From contig JACDGR010000153.1 of assembly GCA_013821525.1 (NCBI GenBank), positions 1 through 7,709 on the forward strand: DNA of 7,709 bases, read 5' to 3'. Under the pieces are notes generated by a model that worked only from the letters and a program-made list of their open reading frames with translations, searched no databases and was not told the DNA's origin. This document shows positions 1-7,221 of the stretch, one piece after another (within the stretch, counting starts at the first letter, position 1; each line of letters starts with the position of its first letter). The DNA comes from Actinomycetota bacterium. Lineage in GTDB: Bacteria; Actinomycetota; Thermoleophilia; Gaiellales; Gaiellaceae. A program made the translations under genes and the position numbers.

Positions 1-1176
1 GCCCCAGGCGAGCGGGCGCACGCGGGCGGCGAGTGGGTCGCGGGCTGCCGCGAGCCTCCGGCCGAGCGCGCGCGCGGCGCCGAGTCGGCGAAAGACCCAA
101 TAGATGAACGCGGCGAAGAGCGCCGCGCCGACGACTCCCGTCTCGACGATCAGCGCGACATAGTAGGAGTGCGGCCCCCAGTTCGACTTGCCGGTGACGA
201 ACTCGTAGTAAACGGAGAACGTGTTCAGCCCGAGCCCGAACAGCGGATCGACGTGCAGGACGTGCGGGATGAACCCGTAGACCGAGAGGTGGACGTTCTC
301 CGACCCGCCGTTCGTCTGCACGCGCGACTTCAGCACCGTCGTGAAGAAGCTACGCCGCGAGAGCACGATCGCGAGCAGCACGAGCAGCGTGCCGCCGATC
401 GGGACGAGGAGCGCCGGCCGACGCAGGTGACGCCGGTACGGAACCGCCAGGATCAGCGCGCCCACGCCGAGCCCGAGCAGGCCGCTGCGCGAGAGCGTCG
501 CAGCCTCGACGAAGAACAGGAATGCAATCGCCGGCATCAGCCACCGACGCCAACGGTTCCCCTTCTCGAGCCGCAGGTAGAGCGGGGTCAGGACGAGCAG
601 CGGAACGATCAGCATGATCCCGAGGTGGTTCGGGTCGCCGGTCATTGCGTTCGGGCGGTAGACGCTGGCGCCGTTGATGGCGCCGTAGACGTTGATCTGG
701 CTCGCGCCGCCCGTGATCGGTGAGAGCACGGACGCGTCGAGGTTGCCGCCACGGCGTGCGTCGAGCAGTTGCAGCACGCCGTAGACGGCATTGATGACGA
801 TGCCTGCGCTGAACCACCCGAGCGTGCGCCAGAAGTAGCGCTGCCCGCGCCGTGAGAGCCACGCGACGGCAGCGGCGAGGAACGCGAAGTGGATCACCCA
901 CTTCGTCAAGCCCTTCCCCCACTGTCCCAACGCGTCGGAGTCGCTCAGGTCGAAGTAGCCGGCGAGGTAGACGAGCAGGAAGCAGGCGAAGAACCCGATC
1001 AGCACCGCGGTCGTGCGCGGAACGCCCCAGCGGCGCGTCGTGATCACGAACGAGACGAGGAAGAGAATTGCCAGGACGTCGGCGAGCGAGACCGTGCCGG
1101 CGATGCTCCAGTGCACCTTCTCGAAGGTGACGCAGAAGACGCTCGCGAGAAACAGGAAGCTCGTCAGCCGCGTCAT
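1..1176 (-). CDS. O-antigen ligase/polymerase family membrane protein (Wzy/WaaL superfamily), partial at left edge
   Basis: Reading from ATG at 1176 gives 392 codons without a stop to base 1, so the C-terminus lies outside the window. The product is strongly hydrophobic with about nine or ten membrane segments, starting MTRLTSFLFLASVF. Superfamily signs are YRPNAMTGDPNHLG (173-186), EAATLSRSGLLGLGVGA (224-240, the T-SR-G motif), then a large periplasmic-type loop (about 272-340) containing DPLFGLGLNTFSVYY (310-324) and WGPHSYYVALIVETGVVGA (333-351), with H336 and E345 at the conserved His/Glu positions. Such proteins polymerise polyprenyl-linked repeat units or transfer finished glycans to an acceptor on the outer membrane face; which one cannot be told here. 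The start overlaps the GT4 stop as ATGA and is preceded by a GAGGG ribosome-binding-like sequence. Arg-rich reading of another frame over 350-1345 is a shadow of this gene. Confidence 0.9.
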   Translation of the reverse strand, partial: MTRLTSFLFLASVFCVTFEKVHWSIAGTVSLADVLAILFLVSFVITTRRWGVPRTTAVLIGFFACFLLVYLAGYFDLSDSDALGQWGKGLTKWVIHFAFLAAAVAWLSRRGQRYFWRTLGWFSAGIVINAVYGVLQLLDARRGGNLDASVLSPITGGASQINVYGAINGASVYRPNAMTGDPNHLGIMLIVPLLVLTPLYLRLEKGNRWRRWLMPAIAFLFFVEAATLSRSGLLGLGVGALILAVPYRRHLRRPALLVPIGGTLLVLLAIVLSRRSFFTTVLKSRVQTNGGSENVHLSVYGFIPHVLHVDPLFGLGLNTFSVYYEFVTGKSNWGPHSYYVALIVETGVVGAALFAAFIYWVFRRLGAARALGRRLAAARDPLAARVRPLAWG

Positions 1177-2423
1177 TCGAGACCCTCGAGCAGGTGCGCG
1201 AGATCCTCGACGCGCGAGCGCCGGGACACCTTCGAGCGCCACCGGTCTGAGAGCGAGACGCGCTCGAGCGTTCCCGCACGCCAGCGGCCGTGCAGGTCCT
1301 GTAGCGCAGTCGCGATGCCGTCGATGTCCTCCGGCGCGACGACAATGCCCGCGTCCGTGTCGCGGATCAGCTCCGCGGCCGCCCCGTCCGGGGGCACCAG
1401 GGCCAGGATCGGACGCTCGGCGGCGAGGTACTCGAACACCTTGCCGCTCAGCACGCCCTTGCCACGGCCGCCGGCGTCGGGGATCAGGAGCAGCAGCACC
1501 TCGGAGTCGCGTTGCAGCTCGAGCGACCGGCGGCGCGGCGCGTACGGGATCAGCTCCAGCCGGTCGCCGAGGCCTTGCTCCTGCGCCCACTCGCGGTCGG
1601 TCGAGCGGAAGTCGCCGAGAAAGCGTGCGACGACGTCGTCGAGGCCCGCCTGCTGCAAGGCGGTCAAGAACGGACGCGGGTCGCGCTTGCCGAAGAACGA
1701 TCCCGCGTGGGTGATGCGGAAGCGGTCGGACGGCCGGTGCTCGAGGCCGGCGAAGTCGTCGAAGTCCGACCCGTTTGCGATCGTCACGACCGGGCCCTTC
1801 GGGTCGCGCTCGCGCATCTCCTCGGCGATCGCTTCGGACACAGCGACGATCGCGTCGGCCGAGCGGGTGACGAGCTTCGCGATCGCGTGCTCGCCCTGCT
1901 CCTTCGCACGCACGAGCAAGCGCTCCGCGTCGCGGTGCGGATGCGCCACGACCGAGTCGCGCAAGTCCGCCACCCAGCGGGCGCCGGTCGCGCGCTTCAC
2001 CGCAGCGCCGATCAGATGCACCGAAGAGGGCGGCGAGGTCGTGAACACGACGTCGATCCCCTCGCGACGCGCGATCCGGATCGCAGCCGGGATCGCGGTC
2101 AGGTTCCAGCTGACGTTCTCGTCCGGGACGAGCAGACGCCGCCCCGCGAGCCGCGCCTGGACGCCGACCCGCTCGAGCCCCTTCGTGCCGTGCAACTCCT
2201 CGGCGGGCTTCCGGCCCTTCGGGCCGAGGTAGCGCGCGCGGTGCACCCACGCAAGGGTCGGCGGGGGCAGATCCTCGTCCCGGTGGATCCACTTCGAGTC
2301 GTCGGGGGCGAGCACGTGCGTCTCGATCCCGAGCTCCGGCAGGTGGGTCGCGAACTTCAGGGGCCGTTGCACGCCGCCGCCGCCGGACGGCGGGAAGTAC
2401 ATCGTCACCAGGAGAACCTTCAT
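1173..2423 (-). CDS. Group 1/GT4-type glycosyltransferase
   Basis: A 416-residue GT-B-fold retaining glycosyltransferase expected in the cytoplasm. The N-terminal acceptor domain opens with MKVLLVTMYFPPSGGGGVQR and the glycine-rich loop (13-20), as in many GT4 enzymes. DLRDS (153-157) and DAIVAVSEAIAEEM (190-203) follow, then an NGSDFDDF segment (217-224) leading into the C-terminal nucleotide-sugar domain with ITHAGSFFGKRDP (237-249). The donor-binding loop is LSGKVFEYLAAERPIL (325-340), with K328 and E331 visible. The first glutamate of the classic E-X7-E motif is absent (glycine at 323), as in the SGK-F-EY subgroup, so I do not read this as inactivation. The ATG at 2423 is fixed by the canonical first strand. 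There is no evident Shine-Dalgarno sequence; ATGA overlap with the upstream gene suggests re-initiation. Donor and acceptor are unknown. Confidence 0.94.
   Translation of the reverse strand: MKVLLVTMYFPPSGGGGVQRPLKFATHLPELGIETHVLAPDDSKWIHRDEDLPPPTLAWVHRARYLGPKGRKPAEELHGTKGLERVGVQARLAGRRLLVPDENVSWNLTAIPAAIRIARREGIDVVFTTSPPSSVHLIGAAVKRATGARWVADLRDSVVAHPHRDAERLLVRAKEQGEHAIAKLVTRSADAIVAVSEAIAEEMRERDPKGPVVTIANGSDFDDFAGLEHRPSDRFRITHAGSFFGKRDPRPFLTALQQAGLDDVVARFLGDFRSTDREWAQEQGLGDRLELIPYAPRRRSLELQRDSEVLLLLIPDAGGRGKGVLSGKVFEYLAAERPILALVPPDGAAAELIRDTDAGIVVAPEDIDGIATALQDLHGRWRAGTLERVSLSDRWRSKVSRRSRVEDLAHLLEGLE
1183..1187 (-). promoter_or_regulatory. Shine-Dalgarno-like GAGGG before the O-antigen ligase/polymerase gene
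   Basis: On the minus strand the sequence CTCGAGGGTCTCGAATG places GAGGG six bases ahead of the ATG at 1176, inside the end of the GT4 gene. It is the only start in the window with a reasonably spaced purine-rich site; the other internal starts appear to depend on coupling. The match is short and could be chance. Confidence 0.4.
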
Positions 2424-4258
2424 CGCGTCAGACGATAGAGGCGGCCGCCGCGGATCGCCCAGGTGGCTCCGTAGCGCCGCGCCACGCGCGGATCGTTCGT
2501 CAGGTTCCAGTGCAGGACTGCCTTGCGCCGGACGTACGGCAGGTTCTTCGTCGTGTTGGCGACGTGGGCGACCGGCAGCGCCACGACATACAGCGGGGCG
2601 TCGGCCGTCACGCGGTAGCTCGTGCCGACCGGGGCGATCACCACCGCGCCCTCCGGCACGACGGTGCGGAGCCGCTGCACGAGCCGCGGCGAGAGCGCAA
2701 GCGGGTCAGCGCGAACGCGCGGGCTCCAGTGCCAGGCACCGTGCACGAAGACCGGCGCAACGAACAGGGCGGCGGCCGCGGCACCGCGTCCGTGGTGCTC
2801 GCGCCAGTCAGAGCGGCGCACGAGAGCGGCGATGATCGCGACCAACCCACCCGCGAGTGCGATCCAGGTGGCGAGCGCCGGCCCGCCGTGCCGTAACCCA
2901 TAGTCGAAGTCGCCCGGCCACACGAGCTGCAGCACGATTCCGCCGACGAGCGCGAGCGGGAGCACGAGCAGCGAGCGGGCGAGCAGCGCGAACGCGCCCG
3001 CCAGGGCGAACACGAGGGGCGCAAAGCCTGCAACCCGGCGGGCCTGCGACAGCGACACAGCGTCGGAGAAGTGCACGAACAACCACGGCACCTCGACGAG
3101 CAGCAGGACGGCCACCGTGCCGCCTAGCGCAAACGCAGCCCAGCTTCGGGGCCGCAGCGCCACGCCGAGCAGCGGCAGCAAGACGAGCGCCGCAACCGCG
3201 ACTGCACCGCTGCGACCGAAGACCTGGGGGGCCAGCCGGTAGTGGTGGTCGTTCGTGACTACGAGCTGGTCCCCGTAGTGGCGGAGCGCCCGCAGGAGCT
3301 CGCCCGGCGACGGGTCGTGCGAGACCGTCTCGTCGACGATCGGCTTCAACCACACGAGCACCGCGCCGGTCGGGACGATCGCGGCGAGCAGCGACGCGCC
3401 CCAGCTGCGCCATTCGGAGGAGCTGAGCACGGCGAAGGCAACGAGCGGGATCAGCAGGAACAGGGCGTAGGTCGGGTGGACGAGCGCAAGCGCGCCGAAG
3501 ATCACGGCGGTGGCGGCGACCTGCGACCGGAAGAAGAGAACGATCGCGGCCGGCACGAGGAGCTGGCGCGCGGCCGTCCCCGGCAGCGCGAGCGTCGCGT
3601 AGGAGCCGCCGTGGCCCGGTGCGAAGCAGAAGACCGCAAGGCTCAGCAGGAGCACGCTCGCCCCGGCAGCGCGCGACCTGAACAGTGCAACTCCCGACTC
3701 CCACGCGAGCACGCAGGCGAGGGGTGCGAGAAGGGACGGCTCATGGCGCACGACGGTCCCCGGGTCGACGCCCGAGGCCCACGAGACGACGGCGAGCAGC
3801 TCGTGCCAGAGCGGGAAGGCGTAGCCGGGGTGCAGGCCACCATCCTTGAACTCGTCGACGCTCCGCAGATGGAGGCTCGTCAGGTCGACGAGCTTGCGCA
3901 CGCGGGCCTCGTGAAACAGCCCGTCGCCGATCACCGCGCCCTCGACATGCCAGAGAGACCAACCGAGCACGATCCCGAGGAGCCAGACCCAGAGCCCGGA
4001 ACCGTCCTCCTGCACACGATCCGGCCCACGGCGCCCCCACCATTCGGCGAGACCGAGGAGGAGCAGTACGGCGAGAATCGTCACCGCGAGATGGAGCGAG
4101 CGGTGCAGCGCGAACACTGCGGTCCACGCGACAAAGGAGCACGCCAGCGCCCAGGCGAGCATGGCCGACGCCGATCGCTGACCGAACGCGCGCGCGAGGG
4201 CCCATCCGGGTGCGAACACGCAGGCCGTCCCGAACGCGAGGCGCAGGTAGACGATCAC
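2420..4258 (-). CDS. Large polytopic membrane protein, GT-C glycosyltransferase-like, function unassigned
   Basis: A 612-residue protein with about 11-13 hydrophobic segments between residues 1 and 505 and a hydrophilic C-terminal region (about 507-612) that may sit outside the membrane. I do not recognise a named family. Features that recall GT-C enzymes, which use polyprenyl-phosphate sugars on the outer face, are an acidic and histidine-bearing first large loop (VIGDGLFHEARVRKL, 109-123; D112, H116, R119), a second loop with HPGYAFPLWHE (143-153), a membrane motif LVHPTYALFL (259-268) and QARR (405-408). The C-terminal segment carries strand-like stretches (VVIAPVGTSYRV, 539-550) and ends with RRYGATWAIRGGRLYRL, like the small terminal domains of some such transferases. 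It starts at GTG 4258, overlapping the GT2 stop as GTGA, and its stop overlaps the GT4 start as ATGA. A Wzy-like polymerase or other polysaccharide export role remains possible. Leu455 is encoded by a rare TTA codon. Confidence 0.85.
   Translation of the reverse strand: MIVYLRLAFGTACVFAPGWALARAFGQRSASAMLAWALACSFVAWTAVFALHRSLHLAVTILAVLLLLGLAEWWGRRGPDRVQEDGSGLWVWLLGIVLGWSLWHVEGAVIGDGLFHEARVRKLVDLTSLHLRSVDEFKDGGLHPGYAFPLWHELLAVVSWASGVDPGTVVRHEPSLLAPLACVLAWESGVALFRSRAAGASVLLLSLAVFCFAPGHGGSYATLALPGTAARQLLVPAAIVLFFRSQVAATAVIFGALALVHPTYALFLLIPLVAFAVLSSSEWRSWGASLLAAIVPTGAVLVWLKPIVDETVSHDPSPGELLRALRHYGDQLVVTNDHHYRLAPQVFGRSGAVAVAALVLLPLLGVALRPRSWAAFALGGTVAVLLLVEVPWLFVHFSDAVSLSQARRVAGFAPLVFALAGAFALLARSLLVLPLALVGGIVLQLVWPGDFDYGLRHGGPALATWIALAGGLVAIIAALVRRSDWREHHGRGAAAAALFVAPVFVHGAWHWSPRVRADPLALSPRLVQRLRTVVPEGAVVIAPVGTSYRVTADAPLYVVALPVAHVANTTKNLPYVRRKAVLHWNLTNDPRVARRYGATWAIRGGRLYRLTR
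2894..2896 (-). other. Rare TTA leucine codon (Leu455) in the 612-residue membrane protein gene
   Basis: The minus-strand codon at 2896-2894 is TTA, in frame with the GTG start at 4258. It encodes the Leu in the segment FDYGLRHGG. Leucine elsewhere in the operon is almost always CTC or CTG. It is the only in-frame TTA I found by eye. In Streptomyces such codons can make translation depend on the bldA tRNA; whether this organism has that control is unknown. Confidence 0.6.
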
Positions 4259-5130
4259 TTCTCGAGCAGCGTCCGCGCGTCCCCGGAGCGCAGGAACCGC
4301 ACGCCCTCGTGGTACTCCTCACGCCGCAGCAGCGCCGCGCGCAGGCGAAGCGAGAGCAGCAGCAAGCGCCGAACGCGCTCGGCCTCTTTGCGGCCGCGGT
4401 GCTTGTCGATGAAGCGAAGATGGCCGCGCAGGTTCTCGACGTAGAGATTCCCGCCGTGCGAGGCGCCGCCGACGTGCACCACCTCGGCGCCGGGGAAGAA
4501 GAGCACAGTCCAGCCGGCGCGACGGAAGCGCGTCATCCAGTCGACCTCCTCGCTGAACATGAAGAACTCCTCGTCGAAGAGGCCGACAGCGTCGGCCGCC
4601 TCGCGGCGAACGAGCAGCGCCGGGCCGAAGAGCCAGTCGGCCTCTCTGACCTCGTCGTGGCCGAAGCCACCGACGTAGAGCGGGTTCAGCCGGCTCGAGC
4701 GCGGTGCGAGCTTGCGAATGAACAGGTACTCCGTCGCCAGGCGCCACAACGTCGGCTCGCCGCGCACCGAACGCTGCAGCGTGCCATCCGTGTTCAGGAG
4801 GCGCGGCCCCACGATCGCAGCCTCGGGATGCGCGTCCGCGAACGCGACAAGCTTCGCCAGCCCGTCGTCGAGCACCCACGCATCCGAGTTGAGCAGAAAG
4901 AAGTAGCGCCCGTCCGCGGCGAGCATGCCGGTGTTGTTGCCGCCGCCCATGCCACGGTTGTCCTGCTCGATCACCCGCACGTCGGGATACCGCTCGCGCA
5001 CGAAGGCGACCGTGCCGTCGGTCGAGCCGTTGTCGACGACGATCGTTGAGTGCCCGTGCACGGAGTCGAGGCATTGCTCGAGCCAGGGCAGAGCGTTCCA
5101 CGTGACGACGACGACGGCGAGGTCAGCCAC
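4255..5130 (-). CDS. Family 2 glycosyltransferase (rhamnosyltransferase-like, WbbL type)
   Basis: A 291-residue GT-A-fold inverting glycosyltransferase, probably cytoplasmic or membrane-associated, which moves a sugar from a nucleotide donor to a lipid-linked acceptor. Motifs in order are LAVVVVTWN (4-12), the nucleotide-binding IVVDNGSTDGT (30-40), NRGMGGGNNTGM (58-69), the metal-binding NSDA variant of DXD (81-84), LFGPALLVRREA (167-178), FMFSEEVDW (190-198, with E194/E195/D197 at the ED-type catalytic-base position) and VVHVGGASH (217-225). This order is that of the rhamnosyltransferase-like GT2 group, for example WbbL and RfbF-type enzymes, but the donor sugar cannot be read from the sequence. 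The C-terminus (about 245-285) is Arg/Leu-rich and may be an amphipathic membrane-contact helix. The start is GTG at 5130, which puts the first beta-strand at residue 4; translation overlaps the upstream membrane protein gene by 8 nt. Confidence 0.94.
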   Translation of the reverse strand: MADLAVVVVTWNALPWLEQCLDSVHGHSTIVVDNGSTDGTVAFVRERYPDVRVIEQDNRGMGGGNNTGMLAADGRYFFLLNSDAWVLDDGLAKLVAFADAHPEAAIVGPRLLNTDGTLQRSVRGEPTLWRLATEYLFIRKLAPRSSRLNPLYVGGFGHDEVREADWLFGPALLVRREAADAVGLFDEEFFMFSEEVDWMTRFRRAGWTVLFFPGAEVVHVGGASHGGNLYVENLRGHLRFIDKHRGRKEAERVRRLLLLSLRLRAALLRREEYHEGVRFLRSGDARTLLEK

Positions 5131-6100
5131 TGCGCTCGCCGGTCAAAGCCGGACGGCGACCGAAGACGTTCTCGCGCAGGATCACCGCCAGGCCGGGCAG
5201 CGCAAGCACGATGGTCATCACGAAGAACAGGAACCCGCAGGCGAAGGCCTTGTCGGGATCGACGTGCAACTTGCCGAGAAAGTCGACGAAAAACGCCTCG
5301 CGCACCCCGATGCCGTTGACCGTGAACGGCACGAGCATCACCAGGAACAGCAAGGGGCCGAGCACGATGTACGGCAACACCGACAGGTGGATGCCCACCG
5401 CACGGCCGGACGAGTAGATCGCAAGGATGCGCAGCAGTTGCATCCCCGTCGTGACGACGACCACCACCGCGAGCGTCCCGACGTGCTCGCGGTAGCCGTG
5501 GATGCCGTCATAGACGGCGCGTGCGGGCGTCTCGAGACGCAGCCGCCGTGCCCAGGGCAGCGCGAAGCCGAGCCGGCGCCGAACGCTTCGTGAGAAGAAC
5601 ACGATTCCCGCAAAGATCGTGCCGACGACGAAGATCCCCTCGGGCCAGAGGTACGCGCCGATCGAGTAGCGGCCGATCGCGAGCAGAAAGCCGGCGCCTG
5701 CCAGCACGAGCGTGACCGCACCGCCGAGCGCGCGCTCGAGCAGCACCGAGCCCGTGACGGGCGTGCCCATGCCGGGGTTGCGGCGAGCCGTCTCGAAGAT
5801 CCGCGATGCGTCTCCGCCGACCGAGGTCGGCAGCACCTGCCCGACCGCATAGGAGACGAAGTAGGCGCGGGTCAGCCAGCTGAGCCGCTCGTGCACGCCG
5901 CGCGCGGCGAGCAGGCGCTGCCAGCGCCAGGCCATGGGAGGCACCGTCACGAGCGTCAGGGCGGCGGAGGCGAGTACCCACGGCACGCTCGCATCGCCGA
6001 GGATGCCCGCCGTCTTCCCGATGTCGATCTTGTAGAGGATGTAACCGACCGCAGCGCCCGTCACGAGCAGCGTCGCGCCAATGCGCACGATGTGCTTCAT
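5123..6100 (-). CDS. LPG_synthase_TM / UPF0104 family integral membrane protein (putative lipid-linked sugar flippase-like)
   Basis: A 325-residue polytopic membrane protein with about seven or eight hydrophobic segments (roughly residues 6-24, 38-55, 78-90, 117-142, 153-169, 206-228, 240-262 and 284-306). Family signatures are present: QVLPTSVGGDASR (88-100), LLERALGG (120-127) and PFTVNGIGVREAF (258-270). The family includes archaeal AglD and the flippase domain of MprF. Here there is only the membrane part, with no soluble lysyltransferase domain, so lipid lysinylation by this protein alone is unlikely. In a polysaccharide operon the reasonable inference is translocation of, or glycosyl transfer to, a polyprenyl-linked intermediate, but this is unproven. 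The start ATG immediately follows the aminotransferase stop (TGATG) and begins a typical signal-anchor-like helix (MKHIVRIGATLLV). The 3' end overlaps the GT2 gene by 8 nt. Confidence 0.88.
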   Translation of the reverse strand: MKHIVRIGATLLVTGAAVGYILYKIDIGKTAGILGDASVPWVLASAALTLVTVPPMAWRWQRLLAARGVHERLSWLTRAYFVSYAVGQVLPTSVGGDASRIFETARRNPGMGTPVTGSVLLERALGGAVTLVLAGAGFLLAIGRYSIGAYLWPEGIFVVGTIFAGIVFFSRSVRRRLGFALPWARRLRLETPARAVYDGIHGYREHVGTLAVVVVVTTGMQLLRILAIYSSGRAVGIHLSVLPYIVLGPLLFLVMLVPFTVNGIGVREAFFVDFLGKLHVDPDKAFACGFLFFVMTIVLALPGLAVILRENVFGRRPALTGERSG

Positions 6101-7221
6101 CAGGACAGACGCTCGTGCACGCGATGGATCGCGGCAACCGCGTCGCGGATGTCGTCGTCGCTGTGGGCGGGGGAAAGCGGCAGCGAGAGAACCTCGTCGC
6201 CCGCCTGATCGGTGACGGGTAGCTCCGGCTGGCCAGGGGCGAGCCGGTCGCGATAGGCGCTCAACCGGTGCACCGGCAGGAAGTGGATCGACGTGCCGAT
6301 GTTCTCGTCGGTCAGCGCCCGCTGCACATCGTCGCGGCCGGCGAAGGTGACGCGCACGACGTAGAGATGGTTCGCATGCACGTCGCGCGTGTCGCGGGCG
6401 ACCGCCTCGAGGCCGCCGAGACCGGCGAGGCCCTCGTCGTAGATCGCAACCTGACGCGTGCGGATCTCTGCGTGCTCCTCCACCTTGTCGAGCTGCACGA
6501 GGGCGATCGACGACAGGACGTCGCTGAGGTTCGCCTTGTAACCCGGCACGGCGATGTCGTAGAGCGATCCATGGCCGCGCCGCATCACGCGCAGGTCGTC
6601 GAGCGCCGCAGCAAGGTCGTCCCGGTCGGTCGCGATCAGGCCGCCCTCGCCGGCCGCGATGTTCTTCGTCGCGTAGAGCGAGAAGCAGGTCAGGTCGGAG
6701 ATCGCTCCGATCTTGCGGCCCCGGTACCGCGACTCCGCCGCGTGCGCGGCGTCCTCGACGATCGGCAGCCCGAGCGCAACGAGCTCGTCGAGATCCGCCG
6801 GCTGCCCGTAGAGGTCGACCGGGACGATCGCCCTAGTGCGCTCGTTGACGAGCGTCCGCACGCGCTCAGGGTCGATGTTCAACGTGTCCGGGCGGATGTC
6901 GGCGAACACGGGCGTCGCGCCACAGTGGACGATCACGTTCGCGGTCGCGGGCCACGTCAGCGATGTCGTGATCACCTCGTCGCCAGGCCCGATCCCGAGC
7001 GCGACGAGCGAGAGGTGCAGCGCGGCGGTGCAGGAGGAGACGGCGAGCACGTGCTCGGCCTCCAGGTAGTCGCGCATCCGCGCTTCGAGCTCGGCGGTGC
7101 GCGGGCCCGTCGTCAGCCACCCCGACCGGAGGGTCTCCGACACGGCCTCGATCTCCGCCTCGGAGATCGCCGGAGGCTGAAACGAGAGGAACTCAGTTCG
7201 CTTGGACGAGAGCTCCGGCAT
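6100..7221 (-). CDS. DegT/DnrJ/EryC1/StrS family nucleotide-sugar aminotransferase (ArnB-like)
   Basis: This is a PLP-dependent aminotransferase of 373 residues, the normal length for the family. It transfers an amino group, usually from glutamate, to a keto nucleotide sugar in the cytoplasm. Visible hallmarks are SGWLTTGP (33-40), SSCTAALHL (62-70, phosphate-binding loop), SLTWPATAN (87-95), VEDAAHA (155-161, with the cofactor-contacting D157 and H160), ATKNIAAGEGG (184-194, with K186 as the predicted Schiff-base lysine), GYKANLSD (227-234) and IGTSIHFLPVH (308-318). The SGW-TTGP and T-W-T-N motifs and the C-terminal HF--H pattern recall ArnB and related 4-amino-sugar enzymes, but ArnA/ArnC partners are not seen, so the sugar product is unknown. 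The ATG at 7221 is chosen because no other in-frame start lies near the conserved N-terminus. No clear ribosome-binding site precedes it; coupling to the ATP-grasp gene is likely. Its TGA shares one base with the next ATG. Confidence 0.93.
   Translation of the reverse strand: MPELSSKRTEFLSFQPPAISEAEIEAVSETLRSGWLTTGPRTAELEARMRDYLEAEHVLAVSSCTAALHLSLVALGIGPGDEVITTSLTWPATANVIVHCGATPVFADIRPDTLNIDPERVRTLVNERTRAIVPVDLYGQPADLDELVALGLPIVEDAAHAAESRYRGRKIGAISDLTCFSLYATKNIAAGEGGLIATDRDDLAAALDDLRVMRRGHGSLYDIAVPGYKANLSDVLSSIALVQLDKVEEHAEIRTRQVAIYDEGLAGLGGLEAVARDTRDVHANHLYVVRVTFAGRDDVQRALTDENIGTSIHFLPVHRLSAYRDRLAPGQPELPVTDQAGDEVLSLPLSPAHSDDDIRDAVAAIHRVHERLS

Noticed and set aside
350..1345. 331-codon minus-strand frame spanning the GT4/ligase junction
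   Set aside because: Arg-rich and non-hydrophobic; the frame starting at 1176 encodes a clear polytopic O-antigen ligase/polymerase instead.
889..2232. 447-codon plus-strand open frame over the GT4 gene and the ligase/polymerase gene
   Set aside because: It is antisense to two genes with clear family motifs, its product is rich in Arg, Ser and Ala with no recognisable fold, and long antisense frames are expected in high-GC DNA.
2370..2396. GC-rich inverted repeat (CCGCC...GGCGG) that might be a terminator or operator
   Set aside because: It is the glycine-rich loop (PPSGGGG) coding sequence near the GT4 start, lies inside the gene and has no following T-run.
1512..2438. 308-codon plus-strand open frame opposite the GT4 gene
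   Set aside because: Composition and position match an antisense shadow of a well-supported glycosyltransferase.
2808..3704. 298-codon minus-strand frame inside the 612-residue membrane protein gene
   Set aside because: Out-of-frame shadow with very high Arg/Ala content, fully contained in a gene with coherent membrane segments.
3242..4444. 400-codon plus-strand open frame over the 612-residue membrane protein and GT2 genes
   Set aside because: Antisense shadow with very charged, low-complexity composition (Arg, Glu, Gln, Pro); the minus-strand genes overlap neatly and explain the DNA.
5102..5118. Run of GAC/ACG triplets, possible microsatellite
   Set aside because: It encodes the VVVVT strand of the GT2 enzyme; hydrophobic strands written with GTC codons give such runs in high-GC genes, and a similar one lies at 5452-5470 in the UPF0104 gene.
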